Assembly: GCF_039555335.1 (NCBI RefSeq)
Contig: NC_092635.1
Span: 52,953,755-53,017,754, forward strand
Length of the DNA: 64,000 nt
Reading direction: 5' to 3'
From: Amphiura filiformis
Taxonomy: Eukaryota > Echinodermata > Ophiuroidea > Amphilepidida > Amphiuridae
This document shows positions 1 to 10,322 of this stretch, in pieces; the stretch's first letter is position 1; each line of letters opens with the position of its first letter. The position numbers and the translations under genes were made by a program. Below the pieces are notes generated by a model. It saw only the letters and a program-made list of their open reading frames with translations, searched no databases and was not told the DNA's origin.

Positions 1-853
1 TTGCTTCAAGGAAATAATGAAAATAATCATTAGCAATTTTGATTACATCGTCTGGGCCATCTCCTTCGACCGGGATCTCACGAGGCCAGGTCAAAGTCGG
101 TCTACGATCTTCTCCAGGCTTGGCAAACGGCTCACGATATGCATTCATTTCATCCTCACTCAGCTCTCTCAAGATTGCTCCAGGTAGAAGTCTTTCAACA
201 AAGAAGTTCTTCTTGAGCACCATCTCTTCTCCGGCTTCACTACGTAGAGCTTGAAACACACCCTTGGCAACATCAGGAAAAGCATCCCAACCTGGTACCG
301 AGCGAACAACACTCTCCATATGGGTGATGGAATCAATACGGTCAGGATGCATGCGGCTCCAGTGGAAACCTAATGCAGATCCCCAATCATGGATGACAAT
401 GTTCACTTTATTGGGGAGTTGGACAGAGTCAAACCATTCGGAAAGATAGCGATAGTGGTCTTCAAAGCGATAGGAATGATTTGCACGCTTGCTGGATCTC
501 CCTTGGCCAATAAGATCTGGTGCAAGACATCTGGCTACAGGCTCAACGTGAGGAATGACATTCCGCCACAGGAATGATGAAGTTGGATTGCCGTGCAGGA
601 ATACAACGGCACGTGATTGTTTTTCTTCCGGGTCCGAGTCGTAGTAACTCATCTCCGCATCCAGTACTTTAATTTGACGACATTTTCCCCACCATTCTTC
701 TGCTGCCTGACTTGGTGAATAGCTGGCCAGAGCTCTAGCAGTTGTGGGGAACATGAATGCATTTCTGGATGTAGCATTAATGCGGCCAGAGTGCAGCAAA
801 CCGAGGTGTTTTGAGAGGGTTTGTAAACGTGCAATTGCTCTGTAAGTCGCCAT
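1..853 (-). CDS. Renilla-luciferase-like / haloalkane-dehalogenase-like alpha/beta hydrolase, 5' part (3' end outside window)
   Basis: The minus strand reads open from an ATG at 853-851, in a good context (AAAATGG), to the window edge: 284 codons, no intron. Residues 53-58 (EWWGKC) align with the start of Renilla luciferase. The oxyanion-region motif HGNPTSSFLWRN begins at residue 87. The nucleophile motif HDWG puts Asp at 156, and the catalytic acid Glu is at 180 in HMESVV. The 24-residue Asp-Glu spacing equals that of Renilla luciferase (D120/E144). Later motifs RRPTLTWPREIP (about 256-267) and the following DDVIKIANDY also match. The catalytic His lies beyond the edge. The family either oxidises coelenterazine to emit light or hydrolyses haloalkanes; sequence alone cannot say which. 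Residues 1-51 form an extension with several Arg/Lys and no Asp/Glu, resembling a mitochondrial presequence. Family membership is very secure; luciferase activity is inference. Confidence 0.93.
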   Translation of the reverse strand, partial: MATYRAIARLQTLSKHLGLLHSGRINATSRNAFMFPTTARALASYSPSQAAEEWWGKCRQIKVLDAEMSYYDSDPEEKQSRAVVFLHGNPTSSFLWRNVIPHVEPVARCLAPDLIGQGRSSKRANHSYRFEDHYRYLSEWFDSVQLPNKVNIVIHDWGSALGFHWSRMHPDRIDSITHMESVVRSVPGWDAFPDVAKGVFQALRSEAGEEMVLKKNFFVERLLPGAILRELSEDEMNAYREPFAKPGEDRRPTLTWPREIPVEGDGPDDVIKIANDYFHYFLEA

Positions 854-1559
854 TTTTGTTTGTTGACATTTGTCATGTGGTGATGGGCGGTACTCGATAC
901 AGGAGATCATTCCCGGAAGCCTCCGCTATCAGCAATACCGCCCAGATAGTAAAGTAATTTTTCATGTTTACGGACTCCATCGGATGCTCGTTTGTCGTAA
1001 CTTTTTAAATATATTTGATAATATTTTGATATATTTATTTTAAATTGAGCAGAATCCGCTTGTCATTTTGTACAATAAATTTCCAAAAAAAAATTTACAT
1101 TAGGCCCTGAAATAATTGCTGCTTGCGTGTCATAAATAAAAATAAAATTTCAGTCATGATGACAACGGGCGATTTTCTTGAACTTCAAGTTTGAACTCAT
1201 AATAGTTTACGTGAAAGATTCAGGGATGGTTTCTGTTAGCTTATTTTTATGTTATCTGTGCTCCGTATTGCATTTCCCCACTTTCATCTTTCAACTGCTA
1301 ATAAATATGTGAATGTGAAAACATAAAAGGTAGATAAATTGATGAATGTTTTCAGTCATGAATGTTTTCAGAATTTATTTAATTCCAAACTTCATAAAAG
1401 GTAGATAGCACATGAGCTATCATTAAACGCTTAGGCCTACATGTCAAGAATGTTTATTTTTTTTTTATTATAATTTTTTTTTAAAGGACTCACGATAATT
1501 GAATAATTCATATTTGCAATACTTTCAAGACTTCGTTTAATTGCACTTGACGAACTGAA
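854..1559. other. 5' flank of the luciferase-like gene
   Basis: No coding exon or recognisable repeat is visible. The first 100 bases upstream of the ATG show no obvious TATA box. The rest is AT-rich with homopolymer runs (for example T/A runs near 1457-1485). The promoter probably lies in this interval, but no defined site can be named. Confidence 0.4.
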
Positions 1560-1564
1560 TGAGT

Positions 1565-1646
1565 TATACCATGGTAGGTATTATATCTATAATAATACCT
1601 ACCATGGTTAAACATAGCCCATGGTAGGTCTATAATACCTACCATG
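1565..1646. repeat. Two adjacent short palindromes built on ACCATGGTAGGTATTATA
   Basis: A perfect inverted repeat of about 16 bases (ACCATGGTAGGTATTA and its complement) lies around 1569-1613. A second, related palindrome (CCATGGTAGG...CCTACCATG) follows at about 1619-1645. This looks like a small foldback element or a remnant of one. No coding content. Confidence 0.7.
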
Positions 1647-1870
1647 CATAGCCTACAATATAATAGGCCTATACTATTTTGCGCCAATGTGCGACCCGCT
1701 TCCAAAATGGCCGGGATTTTATACCACCATCCGGTTTTTGTGCCAAAGAGAAAATGGTTCCATACCAGCCGCGGATCCAGAGACCAAAAAATACGGGGTC
1801 GCAAAATAGGGATGAGATTGGTAGAGGGTGATGAACCATATGGCCGCGAAGCGGTCATCGCGTCGCGCCT

Positions 1871-2520
1871 GCGCGACGCAGGGGGGTGTCTGAGGGGGAT
1901 GTGCCCCCCTCAGAAGTGAGAAACTTTTGCAAAATGAAGACCTAATTGAAGCCATTTTGCGGACCATTTTTACACTATTATTGTGTAAAATTTGAATTTG
2001 AAAGAGCAGAAAACTTGTGAAATGACCATGACGGCTCATTCCCCATTCTGGGACAAGCTTTCAATATTATTATATAAATTCAATTGCAAGCGCGATGCAG
2101 GGGGGGTGTCTGAGGGGGATGTGCCCCCTTCAGAAGTGAGAAACTTTTGCAAAATGAAGACCTCATTGAAGCCATTTTGCGGACCATTTTCACACTATTA
2201 CTTGTGTAAAATTTGAGTTTGAAAGAGCAGAAAACTTGTGAAATGACCATGACGGCTCATTCCCCATTCTGGGACAAGTTTTCAATATTATTCTATAAAC
2301 TCCAATTGCTAGCGCGACGCAGGGGGGTGTCTGAGGGGGATATGCCCCCCGCAGAAGTGAGAAACTTTTGCAAAATGAAGACCTAATAATTCTGGGACCA
2401 TTTTGACACTATTATTGTGTAAAATATGAGTTTGAAAGAGCGGAAAATTTGTGGATGAACATGAGAGCTTATTTCCCATTCGTGGATAAGTTTTCAATAT
2501 TATTGTATAAATTCAATTGC
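1871..2520. repeat. Tandem repeat, about 220-bp unit, three copies
   Basis: Units start at about 1871, 2090 and 2312, each with GCGCGA(C/T)GCAGGGGGG followed by GTGTCTGAGGGGGAT. They continue with a shared AAACTTTTGCAAAATGAAGACCT block and a TTTCAATATTATT block. Spacings are 219 and 222 bases. The third unit is shortened in its middle. A degenerate fourth unit lies at about 3245-3415. The small open frames here are by-products of the repeat. Confidence 0.85.
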
Positions 2521-2521
2521 T

Positions 2522-3186
2522 TTAAGGGATCCAAAATGAGCGTTTATTGCGTTTCGACAGTATTTTTTGTGGGACATGAGAGCACCTCAGACCTATCGAA
2601 TTGCATTCTGAATACGAAGCATGTCTTTCTGATATCAAATAATTTTCATTTTTTTAAATCACAATATAATACAAATTTTATGACAAATTATAAAATTTGA
2701 TATTTTTCAAATTTTGATATATAACAGTCCTCGAAGTAAATTATATAAATCTAATGATATATTCTTAAAGTGTATGTAGCAGGGAGGAAAAGCCGACGGT
2801 CAATTGAAAATTTTGACCTTTCATATTGAAGATATGGATTTTTTTTCCCAAAAGACCGAATGTTGTTGGTGTTTTGGGGGAAAAATCCGTATCTTCAATA
2901 CGAAAGGTCAAAGTTTTCAATTGATCGTCGGCTTTTCATCCCACCTACATACACTTTAAGTATAAAACATCAGATTTATAAAGTTTACTTCAAGTACTGT
3001 TAAATATCAAAAATATCAATTTTGAATGATTTGCCATAAAATGTGTATTAAATTGCGAATTTCAAAAATCAAAATTATTTGATATCAGAATGACATTCTT
3101 CGTATTCAGAATGCAATTCGATATGTCTGATGTGCTCTAATGTCCCAAAATAAATACTGTCCAAACGTTCATACCCCAGCCCTTAA
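2522..3186. mobile_element. TTAA-flanked foldback MITE, copy 1
   Basis: A near-complete palindrome of 665 bp bounded by TTAAGGG at the left and CCCTTAA at the right. The left arm (ATTGCATTCTGAATACGAAG, then the AAGTGTATGTAG region) is found inverted in the right arm, folding around a centre near 2860. A second copy sits in the opposite orientation at 49011-49681. The TTAA boundaries fit the target site of piggyBac-type transposases. There is no transposase frame, so it is non-autonomous. Confidence 0.85.
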
Positions 3187-3671
3187 ACATAAAGTTCCGG
3201 GTATCCAAAGCATAACGAAAAGGGTAACTTCTTTATACATATAGGCCCTACGCAGGGGGTGTCTGCTGAAGTTGGAAAATTTGGCAAAATGAAGGACCAA
3301 TTGAAGCCATTTGGTGGACGATTTTGACATTATTATTGTGTAAAATTTTAGTCAGATAAAGTTCGGAACGTGAAAATTAAGGCCCAATCGAAGCCATTCG
3401 CGGATCATTATTCACTGTTACTGTAGGCCTAATCATTCAAGTTATTACTTAAAACAATATAGGCCTAAAGTGTAGGGGAAAGTGGGGTAATGCCGGACTG
3501 TGGGGAATCCCGGACACATCGATTGCAGCTAAACGGAGAAGGGTGGCACTATTATACTACCTTATGGTATTAGCTACCTCAAGGTGTACCTCACGTGTAC
3601 TCCTATACCGGCGCTGTGGGTCTCGTCTTTCTTTGTGAAAATTACGAAAAAACAGATCCGCACCTGCATAC
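3187..3671. repeat. Degenerate 220-bp unit and unassigned sequence
   Basis: Positions 3245-3415 are a diverged fourth copy of the 1871-2520 repeat (ACGCAGGGGGTGTCTG, AATTGAAGCCATTT). From 3480 to 3671 the sequence begins AAAGTGGGGTAATGCCGG. Part of that string recurs in inverted form near 4758-4780 (AAAGTTACCCCATTTTACGG), so the element at 3672-4366 may be nested in an older one. No gene. Confidence 0.5.
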
Positions 3672-4366
3672 TACCCAGCAAACACAAAACGTTTTCGACA
3701 TCATTCGCAAAAGGTTATAAAAGGTTGTCAGAAAACGTTTAAATGTCGGGTTATATAAAGGGTATATTAAGAGTATAAAACGTTTTCATAATCTTAAAAA
3801 TCATTTTTGATAATCTACTGCTCAGCAAACAAAAATGTTTTACAGAAAACGTTTAAATGTCGGGTTATATAAAGGGTATAAAAACGTTTTAATAACATTC
3901 CAAAAACATTCTTGAAAACTTGATACAAAACATTCTAAACAGAATGTTATTTTAGTTGAAGAAATATTTTGCGAAAAATGTTTGCCCAAAATATTTTCAA
4001 TAACGTTTTAAAAACGTTTTCATGACCTTTATATAACTCCGACATTTAAATGTTATTAAAACGTTTTGAAAAAAACATTTTAAGAACATTTCTGTGTTTG
4101 CTGGTTTCAAATATTTTAACATAATGTTATTTAAGTATTGACACAATATTTGGCAAAAATGTTTGCAAAAAATAGTCTACAATAACATTTTTGAAAACAT
4201 TTAAAAATATTGTTGTAGTGTGTTTTCATACAAAACGTTTTAAAACGTTATCATGACCTTTATATAACCCGACATTTTAATGTTATTAAAACGTTTTTAC
4301 CTAAACCAAAAGCCAAAATATAACTTATATAAAACGTTTTTAAAACGTTTTTGTGTTTGCTGGGTA
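3672..4366. mobile_element. CAGCAAACAC-type foldback element, copy 1 (composite)
   Basis: The ends are TACCCAGCAAACACAAAACG (left) and its near-perfect complement ending GTGTTTGCTGGGTA (right), with TA at each tip. The interior is made of repeated AAAACGTTTT words and the pair TGTCGGGTTATATAAAGG / CCTTTATATAACCCGACA. An internal end-like sequence (GCTCAGCAAACA near 3831) suggests two copies fused or nested. A shorter relative is at 19425-19780. Confidence 0.85.
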
Positions 4367-5230
4367 GTACGAAAAGTGGTTTTCATAAGTTGATATCAAT
4401 AGATTAATATAATTAATTTTGTGAACCGCTTGAGTGGAAGCTTGCAAGTTGCCAACGTTTTAATAATTCAGTCTAACCTGATTTCATGCGCAGGAATAAA
4501 TTAAACAGTAACTGTTACACTCACGTAACTAGGTTAATTGAATAATTATTATTTTGAGGAAATTTAATTCAGACGAGAATTTAGGTTGATCGGCATTTTT
4601 CCCTCCCGATTTGGTTCGTTGCTGAATTAAACTACGAGCTCCGAGTTTCAGTAAATATTCGCGGGAGTATTCGAGTTTCTAGCTCGAAGTTGTCACATTT
4701 TGGCCAACTAGAATAGGTTTTGTTTGGAAGCAGTGGTTTAAAAACTGTGAAAGTGCCCAAAGTTACCCCATTTTACGGTAGCCTTTTCGAGTTACCTTTA
4801 TCAGGTGCGCGCCACGAAGAGAAAGGGTACCAACTGTATATCAAACATCTTTCATTTAATAAATTACGTGGTATCAAATCGTTTGGGACTTGTATTTAGC
4901 TTGTATTCCATCTTCTTCTGAATCTGGTTCAAGCACTGAAGGGCACGTGACATTAAGTGGTGGAATAATATATTAATAGGTGTTAAATTAAACAGCACAT
5001 GGTATGAATTCCTTGTCACAAAATATCTACCCTTGGGTAACTGCGACCCATGATGAAGTTGACTAAAATGTGGCAACTTCGAGTTTGAATAGCATTGGCT
5101 TTATCCAACTAAATTTGTGATTGTCATGACTCGCAATGGCCCTGTGAAAGATAGTACAATTTACTCAAAAATTGAGTATTCCTCTTTTTACTGTCAAAAA
5201 GAGTAAAATTTTGCTCAAATCGGGGCAATC
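4367..5230. other. Gene-free stretch with scattered CGAAGTTG repeat words
   Basis: No exon is recognisable. Single copies of the CGAAGTTGTCACATTTTGGC word occur near 4684-4705, and a diverged inverted one near 5040-5085. The string GAAGAGAAAGGGTA (about 4817) recurs near 6090. These belong to the repeat cluster that follows. Confidence 0.5.
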
Positions 5231-5475
5231 ATTTTTTGCAGTGTAAAGTTGTCACATGCTGGTCAACTTTTGAGTTTGAAACTCGAAGTTGCCACATTTT
5301 AGCCCACTTTCAAGTATCCAGTTTTAAACTCGAAGTAGTCACATTATGGCCAACACATTTTGACCAACTTCGAGTCTGCAAACTCGAAGTTTTCCACGGT
5401 TTTCAAACTTGGAAGTTACCACATTTTGGCCAACTTCAACGAGTTTGAAACTCGAAGTTGGTCAACACATACGTT
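5231..5475. repeat. CGAAGTTGCCACATTTTGGCCAAC-type degenerate tandem repeat, block 1
   Basis: Several imperfect units of about 35-45 bases combine 'AAACTCGAAGTTG(C/T)CACA' with 'TTTTGGCCAACTTCGAGT'. Because the unit holds CGAAGTTG and its inverse CAACTTCG, it is itself partly palindromic. Blocks of the same repeat lie at 5880-6060 and 11520-11745. Confidence 0.8.
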
Positions 5476-5564
5476 CATCATGCATGCAAACCAAATCCAT
5501 GACCATGCATTTCTCCATATACTTGCATATGCTACTTTTCCTATAACCATGATAACCAAAACTA

Positions 5565-6655
5565 AGGAATGAAAAGAACGTCGCAAGAAGTTTGAATATA
5601 TATGTGCATCAATTTCATTGTGTCAGTCACTTACCTGAAAGTCCTGATAACAGCCGATATAATGTCAGCAAACCTGTTGATGCAACTTGTGTTTTTGCTT
5701 TTCTTTCCGCTGTGTTATGTTTGTCCTTTGCTACCATAGTTCCGCACATGAGTTGCGATGTAAACGCGCGAGTACGCAACGCAGTACCAAGGTTCACGCT
5801 GTAAACGCTTGTTTATTTACGCGACACGCAGACGTTGCCGAGGGCTCGCCGATCTTGACGATAATTCTTGCCTAAATTAAAGTTGTCACATTTTGGCCAA
5901 CTTTCGAGTATCGAGTTGGAACAAGTTGAACTCGAAATTGTCACATTCTGGTCAACTTTCGAGTATTCAGGTTCAAACTTTAGAGTATCGAGTTTGACAC
6001 TCTAAGTTGCCACATTTTGGCCAACATCGAGTTTGAAACTCCTCGAAGTTGGTCAAAGTAGGCCTATAGCATTTTCAAGTTACGTTTAACAAAGAAGAGA
6101 AAGGGTATTATTATTGTTTACTCATCTTGCCGATTAGAAATTTACTCAGAATTGGGTTCTGATTTTATTCCGTACTGGATCGAAAATCTCGAGTTTTTAC
6201 ACGTAATCCCAGAGCAAGCTTTTACTTTCGGGAGGAGTGTGTATGCAAGAATTATCGTCAAGATCGGTGAGCCCTCGGCAACGTCTGCGTGTCACGTAAA
6301 TAAACAAGCGTTAACTTTACAATGTGAACTTTGGTAGTGCGTTGCGTACTCGCGCGTTTTACATCGCAACTCATATGCGGAGCTATGGTAGCAAAAGACA
6401 AACACAACACAGCGGAAAGAAAAGCAAAAACACAAGTTGCATGAACAGGTGTGCTGACATTATATCGGCTGTTATCAGGACCTTCAGGTAAGTGACCGAC
6501 ACAAATATTTATGAAAATGGTGCAAACATTATCTTCATGTTCAGCTGTTTCAGGACTTTCAGGTAAGTGCATGACTGACACAATATAATATGAACATAAT
6601 GAACACATTATATTCAAACTTCTTGCGACATTCTGTTCATTCCTTAGTATTGGTT
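5565..6655. repeat. Large inverted repeat, arms about 300 bp, around a CGAAGTTG block
   Basis: The module at 5580-5875 (GTCGCAAGAAGTTTGAATAT ... CGATCTTGACGATAATTCTTGCC) reappears inverted at about 6248-6635 (GCAAGAATTATCGTCAAGATCGG ... TTCAAACTTCTTGCGAC). The loop, 5876-6247, contains the CGAAGTTG tandem block. The module is richer in GC than its flanks and gives short open frames on both strands, but these do not form a protein family I recognise. A third copy of the module is at 11740-12055. Confidence 0.85.
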
Positions 6656-7102
6656 ATAAGATGCTGTGAACTACCAAATTTCCGAACCAAATCGCAACAG
6701 TTTAAAAATAGTTGCTTACTTTAAACAAAAACAAATGATAGTTAGGCCTACTTACAATTCCAAAGGTGTGGTTACCATGGTTACATCAATAAGTCCAGGT
6801 CATTACTCCCCTGTTCAAAATTGTGCAATAATAAAGAGATCACCACTTTAGATGACCGATTCACAGATACGATGTACTCAACTTGACCACAAATCAGGAT
6901 TCATACGAGCCGCGCCCCGGGGCTGCGCGTAACACATTTCTCAGTTTTCAGATAACGAGATTATATATTTTATTTCCTGTTATTGTCCAATTTTTAAAAG
7001 CTTTTATTCCTTGGAGTGCTCATCGAAATAACTCGGAATAGATTTAAAACAAAACGATAGACTAACGTGATTATGTGCCCTAAAGACGCACACCACCAAT
7101 GC
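6656..7102. other. Unassigned intergenic sequence
   Basis: No exon, tandem repeat or inverted repeat stands out. A short GC-rich patch (GCCGCGCCCCGGGGC) is at about 6910-6924. Confidence 0.4.
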
Positions 7103-7506
7103 AGCGTCCCATTGAAACACACGTGAAAACACGCCTTTTCTTTGCGCGATTTTAGACCTTTTCGGCAACAAATTGACTATAAAAATGCTACCAATCGATT
7201 GCAAATCGATGAAAATTTAATATATGTTTCAATGTACGGGTAGTCTTGTGATTAATTTTCGAGATATGGGCGTTTAAACATCACCATGGCCATTTTCGAC
7301 CCCTTCTCTACCCTGAAAACCCGTTTCTGGCAATTTTTCAATCCGCGTGCCTATACTTTATTCAAAAATTGTGTTTAGCAACTTTTTGGGCGAACCAAGT
7401 TCATGTATAGGTCTCAATCTTTTATTTAAGCTATAACATGCTTCTCTTTTTAATTACAAATCCACAGAGAGACCCAAACTATATACCTCAAAAATGATTC
7501 TGTTTT
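7103..7506. repeat. Dispersed duplicate, copy 1 (partner at 10323-10977)
   Basis: The blocks CCCATTGAAACACACGTGAA, TTTCTTTGCGCGATTTTAGA and TTATTCAAAAATTGTGTTTA occur in the same order and orientation in both copies at high identity. This copy keeps about 50 bases near 7297-7350 that copy 2 lacks. It lacks the SINE present in copy 2. Confidence 0.85.
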
Positions 7507-7549
7507 TACCGGAACTCATTAGGGTTACACAAATGGCGCATTGATTTAG

Positions 7550-7604
7550 AGAATAAATGATAGGATTTTATCTTTTGCCTATCCAATATCGTGTCATAAT
7601 TAGA
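7550..7604. repeat. Isolated fragment of the 8.6-9.7 kb palindrome
   Basis: GAGAATAAATGATAGGATTT followed by TCTTTTGCCTATCCAATATC and GTGTCATAAT matches the internal arm of the large palindrome, which carries the same string at about 8952, and inverted or direct at 9084-9136 and 9279-9331. It abuts the tandem duplication that follows. Confidence 0.8.
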
Positions 7605-8077
7605 CTGGCCCCCAGTCTCGGTTCGGTTCCATCTCTGGATAATGTAACAATAAATAATTACGTAATGCCCTATGAAAAAAATGCCAACTCCCCCCTTATT
7701 TTCTTCAATGCCAAAAACCCATTCCTCTTCATCCACAAATCGACGCCACTAATTACACCCACCACAGTCAACCATGCAGCAATATAGAAATATACTCGTA
7801 TTATAAGTGAACGCGAAAGTCCATTGAGCGCTGATTCCGAGTGGCCCCAGTCTCGGTTCGGTTCCATCTCTGGATAATGTAACAATAAATAATTACGTAA
7901 TGCCCTATGAAAAAAATGCCAACTCCCCCCCTTATTTTCTTCAATGCCAAAACCCATTCCTCTTCATCCACAAATCGACGCCACTAATTACACCCACCAC
8001 AGTCAACCATGCAGCAATATAGAAATATACTCGTATTATAAGTGAACGCGAAAGTCCATTGAGCGCTGATTCCGAGA
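7605..8077. repeat. Recent tandem duplication, two units of about 235 bp
   Basis: The unit beginning CAGTCTCGGTTCGGTTCC (7613 and 7848) and ending GAGCGCTGATTCCGAG is present twice in direct orientation. The only differences I see are small, such as one base in a C run. The near identity indicates a young duplication or an assembly duplication. The open frames on either strand here are by-products. Confidence 0.9.
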
Positions 8078-8626
8078 CTGGTCCAATCTGTTAGAGATCT
8101 CACTTCCAAATATTCGTTCAACGAAGCACGGTGATTCCGATGTCAATTACGAAAGCCCCGCCCCAGTTTCAATTCAAATATGGTAGCACAAAGCTATGCC
8201 GCGGGATGTGACGCAAGATCGGATGGGACACTTGTCAACAACTGAGAGGTATTGAGCTCAAGTGGCACGCGTCTGATAGACCCATGGTACGCGCAATAAT
8301 AAAAGGCAACCACTCGACTCGGACTTAGGCCTATTGTCCATATTGCGTACATTATCGCGTGCGGTTTGCAAATGTTTGCACATTATTTAGCTAGGGAAGC
8401 CTTTTCAAATATCCCCGCGCTGCCAAGCTGCGTTGATTGGTCGGATACAATATCGTTGTTTAGTCGCTTACACAAACGTTAATGTAGTGAAAACATGGAC
8501 GTGGTATATAGAAAGATTGCGTGACTCCAAATCCGTAAAAGTGAACTTCCAGCAGTTTGTGGGAGCTGGAAGTCAAATTGCCTACAGACTGGGAGGGTCC
8601 GTGTATTGGGTTGATTTTTAATGCTA
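8078..8626. other. Unassigned intergenic sequence
   Basis: No gene or clear repeat is recognised. A 62-codon frame at 8433-8621 has no family resemblance that I can see. Confidence 0.4.
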
Positions 8627-9686
8627 TTTCTTATTCAATGGGTGCGTCTTGTAAAGAATTCACGTAATTTGATTGGTTTTCAGGTGTATAATATCTCACA
8701 ATAGTTGATAGTGATATTAGTCAGTGCGCGCGCCGCCACGCAACGGCGGCACGCTTGTTGCTCCTCAATGATCGCGCGATAATGCGTTCGCGTAATGCAC
8801 GTGCGAGAACGAAGAACGCGATTCGGCGGCTTAGATGTTCGTGATGGTTTCGTTCATTTAAAACAACAGGGATGTCCTTACAAAAGTAACTTTATTTTTT
8901 TCTGAAAAAAGGCAGTTTTACAAACAAAAATTACATTAAAACTGAATAAGAATGAGAATAAATGATAGGATTTTGTCTTTTGCCTATCAATATCGTGTCA
9001 TAATGGATGGGCTGGCCAATATTTTTATCGTAGTGGATACCGGCTGCGCCGGCATCCACTACTCAAAATATTGGCCAGCCCATCCATTATGACACGATAT
9101 TGATAGGCAAAAGACAAAATCCTATCATTTATTCTCTAAGTAATCTACATTACCAGTCGTTCTCCACGGACCCGAGGGAGGGTCTAGTCATAACGGATGG
9201 GCTGGCCAATATTTTGAGTAGTGGATGCCGGCGCAGCCGGTATCCACTACGATAAAAATATTGGCCAGCCAATCCATTATGACACGATATTGGATATAGG
9301 CAAAAGACAAAATCCTATCATTTATTCTCATTCTTATTCAGTTTTAATGTAATTTTTGCGAGAAAAACTGCCTGTTTTCAGAAAAAAATAAAGTTACTTT
9401 TGTGAGGACATCCCCGTTGTTTTAAATGAACGAAACCATCACGAACATCTACGCCGCCGAATCGCGTTCTCAGTTCTCGCACGTGTATTACGCGAACGCA
9501 TTATCGCGCGATCATTGAGGAGCAACAAGCGTGCCGCCGTTGCGTGGCGGCGCGCGCCCTGACTAATATCACTATCAACTATTGTGAGATATTATACACC
9601 TGAAAACCAATCAAATTACGTGAATTCTTTACAAGACGCACCCATTGAATAAGAATTCTTTACAAGACGCACCCATTGAATAAGAA
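8627..9686. mobile_element. Nested palindromic (foldback) element of about 1 kb
   Basis: Outer arms: 8627-8950 (CTTATTCAATGGGTGCGTCT ... AACTGAATAAGAATG) are repeated inverted at about 9328-9656. Each half also contains its own hairpin with arms ATGGGCTGGCCAATATTTT and GTAGTGGAT(A/G)CCGG, centred near 9048 and 9238. The structure is therefore a palindrome made of two palindromes, around an unpaired centre at about 9138-9187. The right end carries a 31-bp unit twice in tandem (9622-9683). The GC-rich part of the arms (GCGCGCGCCGCCACGCAACG, about 8727-8746) contrasts with the AT-rich surroundings. There is no transposase frame. Confidence 0.9.
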
Positions 9687-10322
9687 TTGGTGGTGTGCGC
9701 CCTTATAATGCACGAAGTTTCAAAGTCGATTCTTTTTTTCATAGATTTAGCAACTTTCTTAACTTTTGAGTTAAATCCTCAAGTTTTATTAGTCTGGGAT
9801 ATATAAATTTAGAAAAAATGACTTTTGAAGGCATGCGTCCAATACAGAAAAGGAACAGTTTTTGTGATTTTGACCATTCTAGCCGTCTTGCCATTTTCTT
9901 CAAAAATATCACTCGCATCAGCGTCTTTTGAATGGCATTATTTGCATTTTTATGTCTTTAAACGTAATAAAAGTAAGTTTATAAATTTTCTACACATTCA
10001 TATTGTTATATTAAGTTTAATTTTGCCCCCCCCCCCCGAAAAAAAATTACATTTGAGTCGTTTTAAGGACACGTGCCAAAAGTTAAACATGATATTAAAT
10101 TAATCAAAACTCTCTGAATGACGAATTTGCTTACTTTTTCATCACATTAATGAATTTTAACAATCTGAATTAAGAAAATTAAATTATACTTTCATTTTAA
10201 AGTGCTTTAAAATCATTAAGTGATTTCTTAAGTTTTAATTCAGACCACAAAATCGGAATTTTACACATATCTATTCTGTTTTTGACCTAATTTCTATGAC
10301 AGGCCTTAATCCGGCCAATATG
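9687..10322. other. Unassigned intergenic sequence
   Basis: AT-rich, with a C homopolymer near 10026-10037. The 92-codon frame at 9825-10103 runs through this low-complexity stretch and has no recognisable domain. Confidence 0.4.

Noticed and set aside
1508..1919. Overlapping frames of 91-116 codons on both strands
   Set aside because: They cross palindromes and the start of the 220-bp tandem repeat and show no domain.
3480..4780. A larger element with AAAGTGGGGTAA ends enclosing the 3672-4366 foldback
   Set aside because: The end similarity is short and imperfect; noted only as a possibility.
5592..6617. Frames of 60-119 codons repeated at 5592, 6258 and 11736 (FAFLSAVLCLSFATI)
   Set aside because: The similar peptides come from the repeated module, and no full-length frame or codon-level constraint is visible. 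Reported as a repeat.
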